DNA of 64,000 nucleotides, taken from the NCBI RefSeq assembly GCF_051014685.1, contig NW_027479038.1, positions 186,001-250,000 of the forward strand. Direction: 5' to 3'. Position 1 is the stretch's first letter, and each line of letters begins with the position of its first letter. Made by a program: the position numbers and the translations under genes. This DNA is from Ptiloglossa arizonensis. Its lineage: Eukaryota; Arthropoda; Insecta; Hymenoptera; Colletidae. Below are positions 29,517 through 42,800 of the stretch, one piece after another. Below the pieces are notes generated by a model. That model had not been told where the DNA came from. It was given only the letters and a program-made list of their open reading frames with translations, and did no database searches.

Positions 29517-31651
29517 TTATACGTTATACGTTATACGTTATACGTTATACGTTATACGTTATACGTTATACGTTATACGTTATACGTTATACGTTTTACG
29601 ATATACGTTATACGTTATACTTTATACGTTATACGTTATACGTTATACGATATACGTTATACGTTATACGTCATAGGTTATACGTTATACGTTATACCTT
29701 ATGCGTTATACGTTATGCGTTATACGTTTCACGTTATACGTTATACGTTATACGTTATACGTTATACGTCATAGGTTATACGTTATACGTTATACGTTTT
29801 ACGATATACGTTATACGTTATACGTTATACGTTATACGTTATACGTTATACGTTATACGTTATACGTTATACGTTATACGTTATACGTTATACGTTATAC
29901 GTTATATGTTATACGTTATACGTTATACGTTATACGTTATACGTTATACGTTATACGTTATACGTTATACGTTATACGTCATAGGATATACGTTATACGT
30001 TATACGTTATACGTTATACGTTCTACGTTATACGTTATACGTTATACGTTATACGTTATACGTTATACGCTAAACGTTATACGTTATACGTTATACGTTA
30101 TACGTTATACGTTATACGTTATACGTTATACGTTATACGCTATACGTTAAACGTTTTACGATATACGTTATACGTTATACGTTATACGTTATACGTTATA
30201 CGTTATACGTTATACGATATACGTTATACGTTATACGTTATACGTTATACGTTATACGATATACGTTATACGTTATACGTTATACGTTAAACATTATACG
30301 TTATACGTTATACGTTATACGTTATACGTTATACGTTATACGTTATACGTTATACGTTATACGTTATACGTTATACGTTATACGTTATACGTTATACGTT
30401 ATACGTTATACGTTATACGTTACACGTTACACGTTATACGTTATACGTTATACGTTATACGTTATACGTTATACGTTATACGTTATACGTTATACGTTAT
30501 ACGTTATACGTTATACGTTATACGTTATACGTTATGCGTTATATGTTATACGTTATACGTTATAGGTTATACGTTATGCGGTATACGATATACGTTATGC
30601 GTTATACGTTTTACGTTATTCGTTATACGTTATACGTTATACGTTATACGCTATACGTTATACGTTATACGTTATACGTTATACGCTATACGTTAAACGT
30701 TTTACGATACACGTTATACGTTATACGTTATACGTTATACGTTATACGTCATAGGTTATACGTTATACGTTATACGTTATACGTTATACGTTATACGTTA
30801 TACGTTTTGCGATATACGTTATACGTTATACATTATACGTTATACGTTATACGTTATACGTTATACGTTATACGTTATGCGTTATACGTTTTACGTTATT
30901 CGTGATACGTTATAAGTTATACGTTATACGTTATACGTTATACGTTAAACGTTATACGTTATACGTTATACGTTATACGTTATACGTTATACGTTATACG
31001 TTATACGTTATACGTTATACGTTATACGTTATACGTTATACGTTATACGTTATACGTTATACTTTATACGTTATACGTTATACGTTATACGTTATACGTT
31101 ATACGTTATACGTTATACGTTATACGTTATACGTTATACGTTATACGTTATACGTTATACGTTATACGTTATACGTTATACGTTATACGTTATACGTTAT
31201 ACGTTATACGTTATACGTTATACGTTATACGTTATACGTTATACGTTATACGTTATACGTTATACGTTATACGTTATACGTTAAAGGTTATACGTTATAC
31301 GTTAAACGTTATACGTTATACGTTATACGTTATACGTTATACGTTATACGTTATACGTTATACGTTATACGTTATACGTTATACGTTATACGTTATACGT
31401 TATACGTTATACGTTATACGTCATACGTTATACGTTATACGTTATACGCTATACGTTATACGTTATACGTTATACGTTATACGTTATACGTTATACGTTA
31501 TACGTTATACGTTATACGTTATACGTTATACGTTATACGTTATACGTTATACGTTACATGCTATACGCTATACGTTATACGTTATATGTTATACGTTATA
31601 CGTTATACGTTATACGTTATACGTTATACGTTATACGTTGTACGTTATACG

Positions 31652-31889
31652 TAATATGTAATGCGTCATACGTCTTACGTTATTCGTTATACGTTTTTCG
31701 TTACAAGTTATACGTTATATGTTATACGTTATAAGTTATACGTCATAAGTTATACGATTCACGTTATACGTTATACGAAATATGTAATACGTAATACGTT
31801 TTACGTTATTGGTTATACGTCCTTCGTCACACGTTATACGTTATACGTTATGCGTTATACGTTTTACGTTATTCGTGATACGTTATAAG
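31652..31889 (+). repeat. W1 module, copy 11
   Basis: First member of the A3 doublet, 6,622 bp after copy 8. Flanks match those of copies 3 and 8. Confidence 0.85.
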
Positions 31890-32610
31890 TTATACGTTAT
31901 ACGTTATACGTTATACGTTATACGTTATACGTTATACGTTATACGTTATACGTTATACGTTATACGTTTTACGTTATACGTCATACGTTATACGTTATAC
32001 GTTATACGCTATACGTTATACGTTATACGTTATACGTTATACGTTATACGTTATACGTTATACGTTATACGTTATACGTTATACGTTATACGTTATACGT
32101 TATACGTTATACGTTACATGCTATACGCTATACGTTATACGTTATATGTTATACGTTATACGTTATACGTTATACGTTATACGTTATACGTTATACGTTA
32201 TACGTTATACGTTAAAGGTTATACGTTAAACGTTAAACGTTATACGTTATACGTTATACGTTATACGTTATACGTTATACGTTATACGTTATACGTTATA
32301 CGTTATACGTTATACGTTATACGTTATACGTTATACGTTATACGTTATACGTTATACGTCATACGTTATACGTTATACGTTATACGTTATACGTTATACG
32401 TTATACGTTATACGTTATACGTTATACGTTATACGTTATACGTTATACGTTATACGTTATACGTTATACGTTATACGTTATACGTTATACGTTATACGTT
32501 ATACGTTACATGCTATACGCTATACGTTATACGTTATATGTTATACGTTATACGTTATACGTTATACGTTATACGTTATACGTTATACGTTATACGTTGT
32601 ACGTTATACG

Positions 32611-32848
32611 TAATATGTAATGCGTCATACGTCTTACGTTATTCGTTATACGTTTTTCGTTACAAGTTATACGTTATATGTTATACGTTATAAGTTATAC
32701 GTCATAAGTTATACGATTCACGTTATACGTTATACGAAATATGTAATACGTAATACGTTTTACGTTATTGGTTATACGTCCTTCGTCACACGTTATACGT
32801 TATACGTTATGCGTTATACGTTTTACGTTATTCGTGATACGTTATAAG
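32611..32848 (+). repeat. W1 module, copy 12 (last full copy)
   Basis: Second member of the A3 doublet, 959 bp after copy 11 and 6,622 bp after copy 9. The TTTCACG segment follows at 33073. No full W1 copy occurs beyond this point. Confidence 0.85.
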
Positions 32849-35800
32849 TTATACGTTATACGTTATACGTTATACGTTATACGTTATACGTTATACGTTA
32901 TACGTTATACGTTATACGTTATACGTTTTACGATATACGTTATACGTTATACTTTATACGTTATACGTTATACGTTATACGTTATACGTTATACGATATA
33001 CGTTATACGTTATACGTCATAGGTTATACGTTATACGTTATACCTTATGCGTTATACGTTATGCGTTATACGTTTCACGTTATACGTTATACGTTATACG
33101 TTATACGTTATACGTTATACGTTATACGTTATACGATATACGTTATACGTTATACGTTATACGTAATACGTTATACGTTATACGATATACGTTATACGCT
33201 ATACGTTAAACGTTTTACGATATACGTTATACGTTTTACGTTATACGTTATACGTTATACGTCATAGGTTATACGTTATACGTTATTCGTTATGCGTTAA
33301 ATGTTATACGTTATACGTTATACGTTATACGTTATGCGGTATACGATATACGTTATGCGTTATACGTTTTACGTTATTCGTTATACGTTATACGTTATAC
33401 GTTATACGTTATACGTTATACGTTATACGTTATACGTTATACGCTATACGTTAAACGTTTTACGATACACGTTATACGTTATACGTTATACGTTATACGT
33501 TATACGTCATAGGTTATACGTTATACGTTATACGTTATACGTTATACGTTATACGTTATACGTTTTACGATATACGTTATACGTTATACATTATACGTTA
33601 TACGTTATACGTTATACGTTATACGTTATACGTTATGCGTTATACGTTTTACGTTATTCGTGATACGTTATAAGTTATACGTTATACGTTATACGTTATA
33701 CGTTAAACGTTATACGTTATACGTTATACGTTATACGTTATACGTTATACGTTATACGTTATACGTTATACGTTATACGTTATACGTTATACGTTATACG
33801 TTATACGTTATACGTTATACGTTATACGTTATACGTTATACGTTATACGTTATACGTTATACGTTATACGTTATACGTTATACGTTATACGTTATACGTT
33901 ATACGTTATACGTTATACGTTATACGTTATACGTTATACGTTATACGTTATACGTTATACGTTATACGTTATACGTTATACGTTATACGTTATACGTTAT
34001 ACGTTATACGTTATACGTTATACGTTAAAGGTTATACGTTATACGTTAAACGTTATACGTTATACGTTATACGTTATACGTTATGCGTTATACGTTTTAC
34101 ATTATTCGTGATACGTTATAAGTTATACGTTATACGTTATACGTTATACGTTAAACGTTATACGTTATACGTTATACGTTATACGTTATACGTTATACGT
34201 TATACGCTATACGTTAAACGTTTTACGATACACGTTATACGTTATACGTAATACGTTATACGTTATACGTCATAGGTTATACGTTATACGTTATACGTTA
34301 TACGTTATACGTTATACGTTATACGTTATACGTTATACGTTATACGTTATACGTTATACGTTATACGTTATACGTCATAGGTTATACGTTATGCGGTATA
34401 GGTTATACGTTATACGTTATACGTTATACGTTATACGATATACGTTATACGTTATACGTTATACGTTATACGTTATACGATATACGTTATACGCTATACG
34501 TTAAACGTTTTACGATATACGTTATACGTTTTACGTTATACGTTATACGTTATACGTCATAGGTTATACGTTATACGTTATTCGTTATGCGTTAAATGTT
34601 ATACGTTATACGTTATACGTTATACGTTATGCGGTATACGATATACGTTATGCGTTATACGTTTTACGTTATTCGTTATACGTTATACGTTATACGTTAT
34701 ACGTTATGCGGTATACGTTATACGTTATACGTTATACGTTATACGTTATACGTTATACGTTATACGTTATACGTTATACGTTATACGTCATAGGTTATAC
34801 GTTATACGTTATACGTTATACGTTATACGTTATACGTTATGCGTTATACGTTATACGTTATACGTTATACGTTATACGTTATACGTTAAACGTTTTACGA
34901 TATACGTTATACGTTATACGTTATACGTTATACGTTATACGTTATACGTTATACGTTATACGTTATACGTTATACGTTATACGTTATACGTTATACGTTA
35001 TACGTTATACGTTATACGTTATACGTTATACGTTATACGTTATACGTCATAGGTTATACGTTATACGTTATTCGTTATGCGTTAAATGTTATACGTTATA
35101 CGTTATACGTTATACGTTATGCGGTATACGATATACGTTATGCGTTATACGTTTTACGTTATTCGTTATACGTTATACGTTATACGTTATACGTTATACG
35201 TTATACGTTATGCGGTATACGTTATACGTTATACGTTATACGTTATACGTTATACGTTATACGTTATACGTTATACGTTATACGTTATACGTTATACGTT
35301 ATACGTTATACGTTATACGTTAAGGGTTATACGTTATACGTTAAACGTTATACGTTATACGTTATACGTTATACGTTATACGTTATACGTTATACGCTAT
35401 ACGTTAAACGTTTTACGATACACGTTATACGTTATACGTTATACGTTATACGTTATACGTCATAGGTTATACGTTATACGTTATACGTTATACGTTATAC
35501 GTTATACGTTATACGTTTTACGATATACGTTATACGTTATACATTATACGTTATACGTTATACGTTATACGTTATACGTTATACGTTATGCGTTATACGT
35601 TTTACGTTATTCGTGATACGTTATAAGTTATTCGTTATACGTTATACGTTATACGTTATACGTTATACGTTATACGTTATACGTTATACGTTATACGTTA
35701 TACGTTATACGTTATACGTTTTACGATATACGTTATACGTTATACATTATACGTTATACGTTATACGTTATACGTTATACGTTATACGTTATGCGTTATA

Positions 35801-36100
35801 CGTTTTACGTTATTCGTGATACGTTATAAGTTATACGTTATACGTTATACGTTATACGTTAAACGTTATACGTTATACGTTATACGTTATACGTTATACG
35901 TTATACGTTATACGTTATACGTTATACGTTATACGTTATACGTTATACGTTATACGTTATACGTTATACGTTATACGTTATACGTTATACGTTATACGTT
36001 ATACGTTATACGTTATACGTTATACGTTATACGTTATACGTTATACGTTATACGTTATACGTTATACGTTATACGTTAAAGGTTATACGTTATACGTTAT

Positions 36101-36984
36101 ACGTTAAACGTTATACGTTATACGTTATACGTTATACGTTATACGTTATACGTTATACGCTATACGTTAAACGTTTTACGATACACGTTATACGTTATAC
36201 GTTATACGTTACACGTTATACGTCATAGGTTATACGTTATACGTTATTCGTTATGCGTTATATGTTATACGTTATACGTTATACGTTATACGTTATGCGG
36301 TATACGATATACGTTATGCGTTATACGTTTTACGTTATTCGTTATACGTTATACGTTATACGTTATACGTTATACGTTATACGTTATACGATATACGTTA
36401 TACGTTATACGTTATACGTTATACGTTATACGATATACGTTATACGCTATACGTTAAACGTTTTACGATATACGTTATACGTTTTACGTTATACGTTATA
36501 CGTTATACGTCATAGGTTATACGTTATACGTTATTCGTTATGCGTTAAATGTTATACGTTATACGTTATACGTTATACGTTATGCGGTATACGATATACG
36601 TTATGCGTTATACGTTTTACGTTATTCGTTATACGTTATACGTTATACGTTATACGTTATGCGGTATACGTTATACGTTATACGTTATACGTTATACGTT
36701 ATACGTTATACGTTATACGTTATACGTCATAGGTTATACGTTATACGTTATACGTTATACGTTATACGTTATACGTTATGCGTTATACGTTATACGTTAT
36801 ACGTTATACGTTATACGTTATACGTTAAACGTTTTACGATATACGTTATACGTTATACGTTATACGTTATACGTTATACGTTATACGTTATACGTTATAC
36901 GTTATACGTTATACGTTATACGTTATACGTTATACGTTATACGTTATACGTTATACGTTATACGTTATACGTTATACGTTATAC
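36101..36984 (+). repeat. Domain A terminal CTATACG-type segment
   Basis: No gene. It carries the last two CTATACG-TTAAACG-TTTTACG modules of the window (36160 and 36447). The layout matches 14383-15900: the group at 36549 corresponds to 15458 and the one at 36659 to 15568, both at an offset of 21091 bp. It runs as pure heptamers from about 36850 to the TCATAGG unit at 36985 that opens the junction zone. Confidence 0.75.
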
Positions 36985-37993
36985 GTCATAGGTTATACGT
37001 TATACGTTATACCTTATGCGTTATACGTTATGCGTTATACGTTTCACGTTATACGTTATACTTTATACGTTATACGTTATACGTCATAGGTTATACGTTA
37101 TACGTTATACGTTATACGTTATACGTTATACGTTATACGTCATACGTTATACGTTATACGTTATACGTTATACGTTATACGTTATACGTTATACGTTATA
37201 CGTTATACGTTATACGTTATACGTTATACGTTATACGTTATACGTTATACGTTATACGTTATTCGTAATACGTTAAACGTGATACGTTATACGTTGTACG
37301 TTATACGTTATACGTTTTTCGTTACAAGTTATACGTTATATGTTATACGTTATAAGTTATACGTCATAAGTTATACGATTCACGTTATACGTTATACGAA
37401 ATATGTAATACGTAATACGTTTTACGTTATTGGTTATACGTCCTTCGTCACACGTTATACGTTATACGTTATGCGTTATACGTTTTACGTTATTCGTGAT
37501 ACGTTATAAGTTATACGTTATACGTTATACGTTATATGTTATACGTTATACGTTATACGTTATACGTTATACGTTATACGTTATACGTTTTACGATATAC
37601 GTTATACGTTGTACTTTATACGTTATACGTTATACGTTATACGATATACGTTATACGTTATACGTCATAGGTTATACGTTATACGTTATACCTTATGCGT
37701 TATACGTTATGCGTTATACGTTTCACGTTATACGTTATACTTTATACGTTATACGTTATACGTCATAGGTTATACGTTATACGTTATACGTTATACGTTA
37801 TACGTTATACGTTATACGTCATACGTTATACGTTATACGTTATACGTTATACGTTATACGTTATACGTTATACGTTATACGTTATACGTTATACGTTATA
37901 CGTTATACGTTATACGTTATACGTTATACGTTATACGTTATTCGTAATACGTTAAACGTGATACGTTATACGTTGTACGTTATACGTTATACG
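36985..37993 (+). repeat. A/B junction zone with a 679-bp direct duplication
   Basis: Two near-identical segments, 36985-37314 and 37664-37993, lie 679 bp (97 units) apart. Each opens with TCATAGG and contains TTATACC and TTTCACG (37042 and 37721, Domain A markers). Each ends in the TAATACG-TTAAACG-TGATACG module (37259 and 37938, a Domain B marker). Between them lies a W1 copy missing its first six units (37315-37510) followed by A-type sequence. This is the only place where A and B markers are interleaved at the change of domain. Inferred: the B-type module was first joined to A-type sequence here, and the joined piece was then duplicated. Confidence 0.75.
37315..37510 (+). repeat. W1 module, 5'-truncated copy (28 of 34 units)
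   Basis: Begins at unit 7 of W1 (TTTTTCG) and continues to unit 34 with the usual order, so six units (42 bp) are missing at the left. In their place stand TTGTACG and two canonical units belonging to the duplicated junction segment. The join falls exactly between heptamers, as in-register exchange would produce. Confidence 0.8.
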
Positions 37994-39843
37994 TTATACG
38001 TTATACGTTGTACGTTATACGTTATACGTTATACGTTATACGTTGTACGTTATACGTTATAAGATGTACGTTATACGATATACGTTATACGTTATTCGTT
38101 ATACGTACTTCGTTACACGTTATACGTTATACGTTATACGTTATACGTTTTCCGATATTCGATATACGTTATACGTTATACGTTATACGTCATACGTTAT
38201 ACGTTATACGTTATACGTTGTACGTTATACGCTACACGTTACATGTTATACATTGTACATTATACGTTATACGTTATACGTTATACGTTATACGTTATAC
38301 GTTATACGTTATACGTTATACGTTGTACGTTATACGTTATACGTTATACGTTATACATTACATGTTATACGTTATACGTTATACGTTATACGTTATACGT
38401 TATACGTTATACGTTATACGTTATACGTTATACGTTATACGTTGTACGTTATACGTTATACGTTATACGTTATACGTTGTACGTTATACGTTATAAGATG
38501 TACGTTATACGATATACGATATACGTTATTCGTTATACGTACTTCGTTACACGTTATACGTTATACGTTATACGTTATACGTTTTACGATATTCGATATA
38601 CGTTATACGTTATACGTTATACGTCATACGTTATACGTTATACGTTATACGTTGTACGTTATACGCTACACGTTACATGTTATACATTGTACATTATACG
38701 TTATACGTTATACGTTATACGTTATACGTTATACGTTATACGTTATACGTTATACGTCATAGGTTATACGTGATATGTTATACGTTATACGTTATACGTT
38801 ATACGTCATACGTTATGCGTTATACGTTATACGTTATACGTTATACGTTATACGTTATACGTTTTACGTTATACGTTATACGTTATACGTTATACGTTAT
38901 ACGTTATACGTTATACGTTATACGTTATACGTTATACGTTATACGTTATACGTTATACGTTATACGTTATACGTTATACGTTATACGTTATACGTTATAC
39001 GTCATAGGTTATACGTTATACGTTATACGTTATACGTTATACGTTATACGTTATACGTTATACGTTATACGTTATACGTCATACGTTATACGTTATACGT
39101 TATACGTTGTACGTTATACGCTACACGTTACATGTTATACATTGTACATTATACGTTATACGTTATACGTTATACGTTATACGTTATACGTTATACGTTA
39201 TACGTTATACGTTATACGTTATGCGTTTTACGTTATGCGTTATACGTTATACGTTATACGTTATACGTTATGCGTTATACGTTGTACGATATTCGTTATA
39301 CGTTATACGTTATACGTTGTACGTAATACGTTGTACCTTATACGTTATACGTTGTACGTTATACGTTATACTTTATACGTTATACGTTATACGTCATAGG
39401 TTATACGTTATACGTTATACGTTATACGTTATACGTTATACGTCATACGTTATACGTTATACGTTATACGTTATACGTTATACGTTATACGTTATACGTT
39501 ATACGTTATACGTTATACGTTATACATTACATGTTATACGTTATACGTTATACGTTATACGTTATACGTTATACGGTATACGTTATACGTTATACGTTAT
39601 ACGTTGTACGTTATACGTTATACGTTATACGTTATACGTTATACGTTGTACGTTATACGTTATAAGATGTACGTTATACGATATACGTTATACGTTATTC
39701 GTTATACGTATTTCGTTACACGTTATACGTTATACGTTATACGTTATACGTTTTACGATATTCGATATACGTTATACGTTATACGTTATACGTTATACGT
39801 TATACGTTATACTTTATACGTTATACGTTATACGTCATAGGTT
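37994..39843 (+). repeat. Domain B block B1
   Basis: No gene. Contains TACTTCG modules at 38106, 38540 and 39709 (the last as TATTTCG), CTACACG modules at 38232, 38666 and 39121, and the TTATGCG-TTTTACG-TTATGCG group at 39219. The same order recurs at 58585-60450, offsets 20,600 to 20,607 bp, which are multiples of 7 once the one-base deletion at 56.05 kb is allowed for. Differences include TTTCCG-type units near 38149 (TTTTCCG) that are kept at 58749, so even rare variants are shared. Confidence 0.78.
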
Positions 39844-42800
39844 ATACGTTATACGTTATACGGTATACGTTATACGTTATACGTTGTACGTTATACGTTA
39901 TACGTTATACGTTATACGTTATACGTTGTACTATATACGTTATAAGATGTACGTTATACGATATACGTTATACGTTATTCGTTATACGTACTTCGTTACA
40001 CGTTATACGTTATACGTTATACGTTATACGTTTTACGATATTCGATATACGTTATACGTTATACGTTATACGTTATACGTTATACGTTATACTTTATACG
40101 TTATACGTTATACGTCATAGGTTATACGTTATACGTTATACGTTATACGTTATACGTTATACGTCATACGTTATAGGTTATACGTTATACGTTATACGTT
40201 ATACGTTATACGTTATACGTTATACGTTATACGTTATACGTTATACGTTATACGTTATACGTTATACGTTATACGTTATACGTTATACGTTATTCGTAAT
40301 ACGTTAAACGTGATACGTTATACGTTGTACGTTATACGTTATACGTTATACGCTATTCATTATACGTTATACGTTATACGTTATACGTTATACGTTATAC
40401 GTTATACGTTATACGTTATACGTTATACGTTATACGTTATACGTTATACGTTATACGTTATACGTTATACGTTATACGTTATACGTTATACGTTATACGT
40501 TATACGTTATACGTTATACGTTATACGTTATACGTTATACGTTACACGTTATACGTCATAGGTTATACGTTATACGTTATACGTTATACGTTATACATTA
40601 TACGTTATACATTACATGTTATACGTTATACGTTATGCGTTACACGTTATACGTTATACGTTATACGTTATACGTTATACGTTATACGTTATACGTTATA
40701 CGTTATACGTTATACGTTATACGTTATACGTTATTCGTAATACGTTAAACGTGATACGTTATACGTTGTACGTTATACGCTATACGTTATACGTTATTCA
40801 TTATACGTTATACGTTATACGTTATACGTTATACGTTGTACGTTATACGTTATAAGTTGTACGTTATACGATATACGTTATACGTTATTCGTTATACGTA
40901 CTTCGTTACACGTTATACGTTATACGTTATACGTTATACGTTATACGTTATACATTATACGTTATACGTTATACATTACATGTTATACGTTATACGTTAT
41001 GCGTTATACGTTATACGTTATACGTCATAGGTTATACGTTATATGTTATACGTTATACGTTATGCGTTATACGTTATAGGTTATACGTCATAGGTTATAC
41101 GTTATATGTTATACGTTATACGTTATTCGTAATACGTTAAACGTGATACGTTATACGTTGTACGTTATACGTTATACGTTATACTCTATTCATTATACGT
41201 TATACGTTATACGTTATACGTTATACGTTATACGTTATACGTTATACGTTATACGTTATACGTTATACGTTATACGTTATACGTTATGCGTTATACGTTA
41301 TACGTTATATGTTATACGTTATGCGTTATACGTTGTACGATATTCGTTATACGTTATACGTTATACGTTGTACGTAATACGTTGTACGTTATACGTTATA
41401 CGTTGTACGTTATACGTTATAAGTTGTACGTTATACGATATACGTTATACGTTATTCGTTATACGTACTTCGTTACACGTTATACGTTATACGTTATACG
41501 TTATTCGTTATACGTCATAGGTTATACGTTATATGTTATACGTTATACGGTATTCGTAATACGTTAAACGTGATACGTTATACGTTGTACGTTATACGTT
41601 ATACGTTATACGCTATTCATTATACGTTATACGTTATACGTTATACGTTATACGTTATACGTTATACGTTATACGTTATACGTTATACGTTATACGTTAT
41701 ACGTTATACGTTATACGTTATACGTTATACGTTATACGTTATACGTTATACGTTATACGTTATACATTACATGTTATACGTTATACGTTATACGTTATAC
41801 GTTATACGTTATACGGTATACGTTATACGTTATACGTTATACGTTATACGTTATACGTTGTACGTTATACGTTATAAGATGTACGATATACGATATACGT
41901 TATACGTTATTCGTTATACGTACTTCGTTACACGTTATACGTTATACGTTATACGTTATACGTTTTACGATATTCGATATACGTTATACGTTATACGTTA
42001 TACGTTATACGTTATACGTTATACGTTATACGTTATACGTTATACGTTTTACGATATACGTTATACGTTATACTTTATACGTTATACGTTATACGTTATA
42101 CGATATACGTTATACGTTATACGTCATAGGTTATACGTTATACGTTATACCTTATGCGTTATACGTTATGCGTTATACGTTTCACGTTATACGTTATACG
42201 TTATACGTTATACGTTATACGTCATAGGTTATACGTTATACGTTATACGTTTTACGATATACGTTATACGTTATACGTTATACGTTATACGTTATACGTT
42301 ATACGTTATACGTTATACGTTATACTTTATACGTTATACGTTATACGTTATACGTTATACGTTTTACGATATTCGATATACGTTATACGTTATACGTGAT
42401 ATGTTATACGTTATACGTTATACGTTATACGTCATACGTTATACGTTATACGTTATACGTTATACGTTATACGTTATACGTTATACGTTTTACGTTATAC
42501 GTTATACGTTATACGTTATACGTTATACGTTATACGTTATACGTTATACGTTATACGTTATACGTTATACGTTATACGTTATACGTTATACGTTATACGT
42601 TATACGTTATACGTTATACGTTATACGTCATAGGTTATACGTTATACGTTATACGTTATACGTTATACGTTATACGTTATACGTTATACGTTATACGTTA
42701 TACGTCATACGTTATACGTTATACGTTATACGTTGTACGTTATACGCTACACGTTACATGTTATACATTGTACATTATACGTTATACGTTATACGTTATA

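Larger units (their letters stand above)
28675..36100 (+). repeat. Higher-order block A3 (third, rearranged copy)
   Basis: No gene. From about 28681 the order follows A2 from about 22171: W1 at 29279, 31652 and 32611 corresponds to 22776, 25030 and 25989 (offsets 6503, 6622, 6622). After 34.0 kb it follows the 15.1-17.0 kb segment (34596 with 15458, 35086 with 15948, 35816 with 16678; offset 19138). Compared with A2 it lacks 24 units (168 bp) between 33301 and 33660. The pure tract at its right end (35866-36075) is 30 units against 39 in the 16728-17000 counterpart. Inferred: A3 arose by exchange between A2-like and inter-block sequence. Confidence 0.78.
103..36600 (+). repeat. CTATACG-TTAAACG-TTTTACG module family (37 copies)
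   Basis: Three consecutive variant units, CTATACG, TTAAACG and TTTTACG, followed by ATACACG or ATATACG. CTATACG starts at 103, 404, 845, 1741, 2483, 4450, 5780, 6193, 8013, 8552, 11058, 11471, 12486, 14383, 14628, 15069, 15356, 16259, 18149, 20102, 21404, 21803, 23637, 24064, 26577, 26990, 27753, 28040, 30140, 30686, 33199, 33444, 34207, 34494, 35397, 36160 and 36447. All are congruent to 5 mod 7. The ATACACG and ATATACG endings split the family into two sub-types that tend to alternate. None was seen in Domain B. Confidence 0.85.
1..37258 (+). repeat. Domain A: higher-order satellite domain carrying W1 and CTATACG-type modules
   Basis: This part is distinguished by a shared set of variant units that are absent or rare further on. 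They are the CTATACG-TTAAACG-TTTTACG module (37 copies, last at 36447), the 238-bp W1 block (12 full copies), GTATACG following TTATGCG, and TTAAAGG closing long pure tracts. TGATACG followed by TTATAAG is frequent here. Offsets between equivalent markers are all multiples of 7. Large blocks recur about 15.5 kb and about 6.5 kb apart. Inferred: this domain expanded as a unit of several kilobases, separately from the array that follows. Confidence 0.85.
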
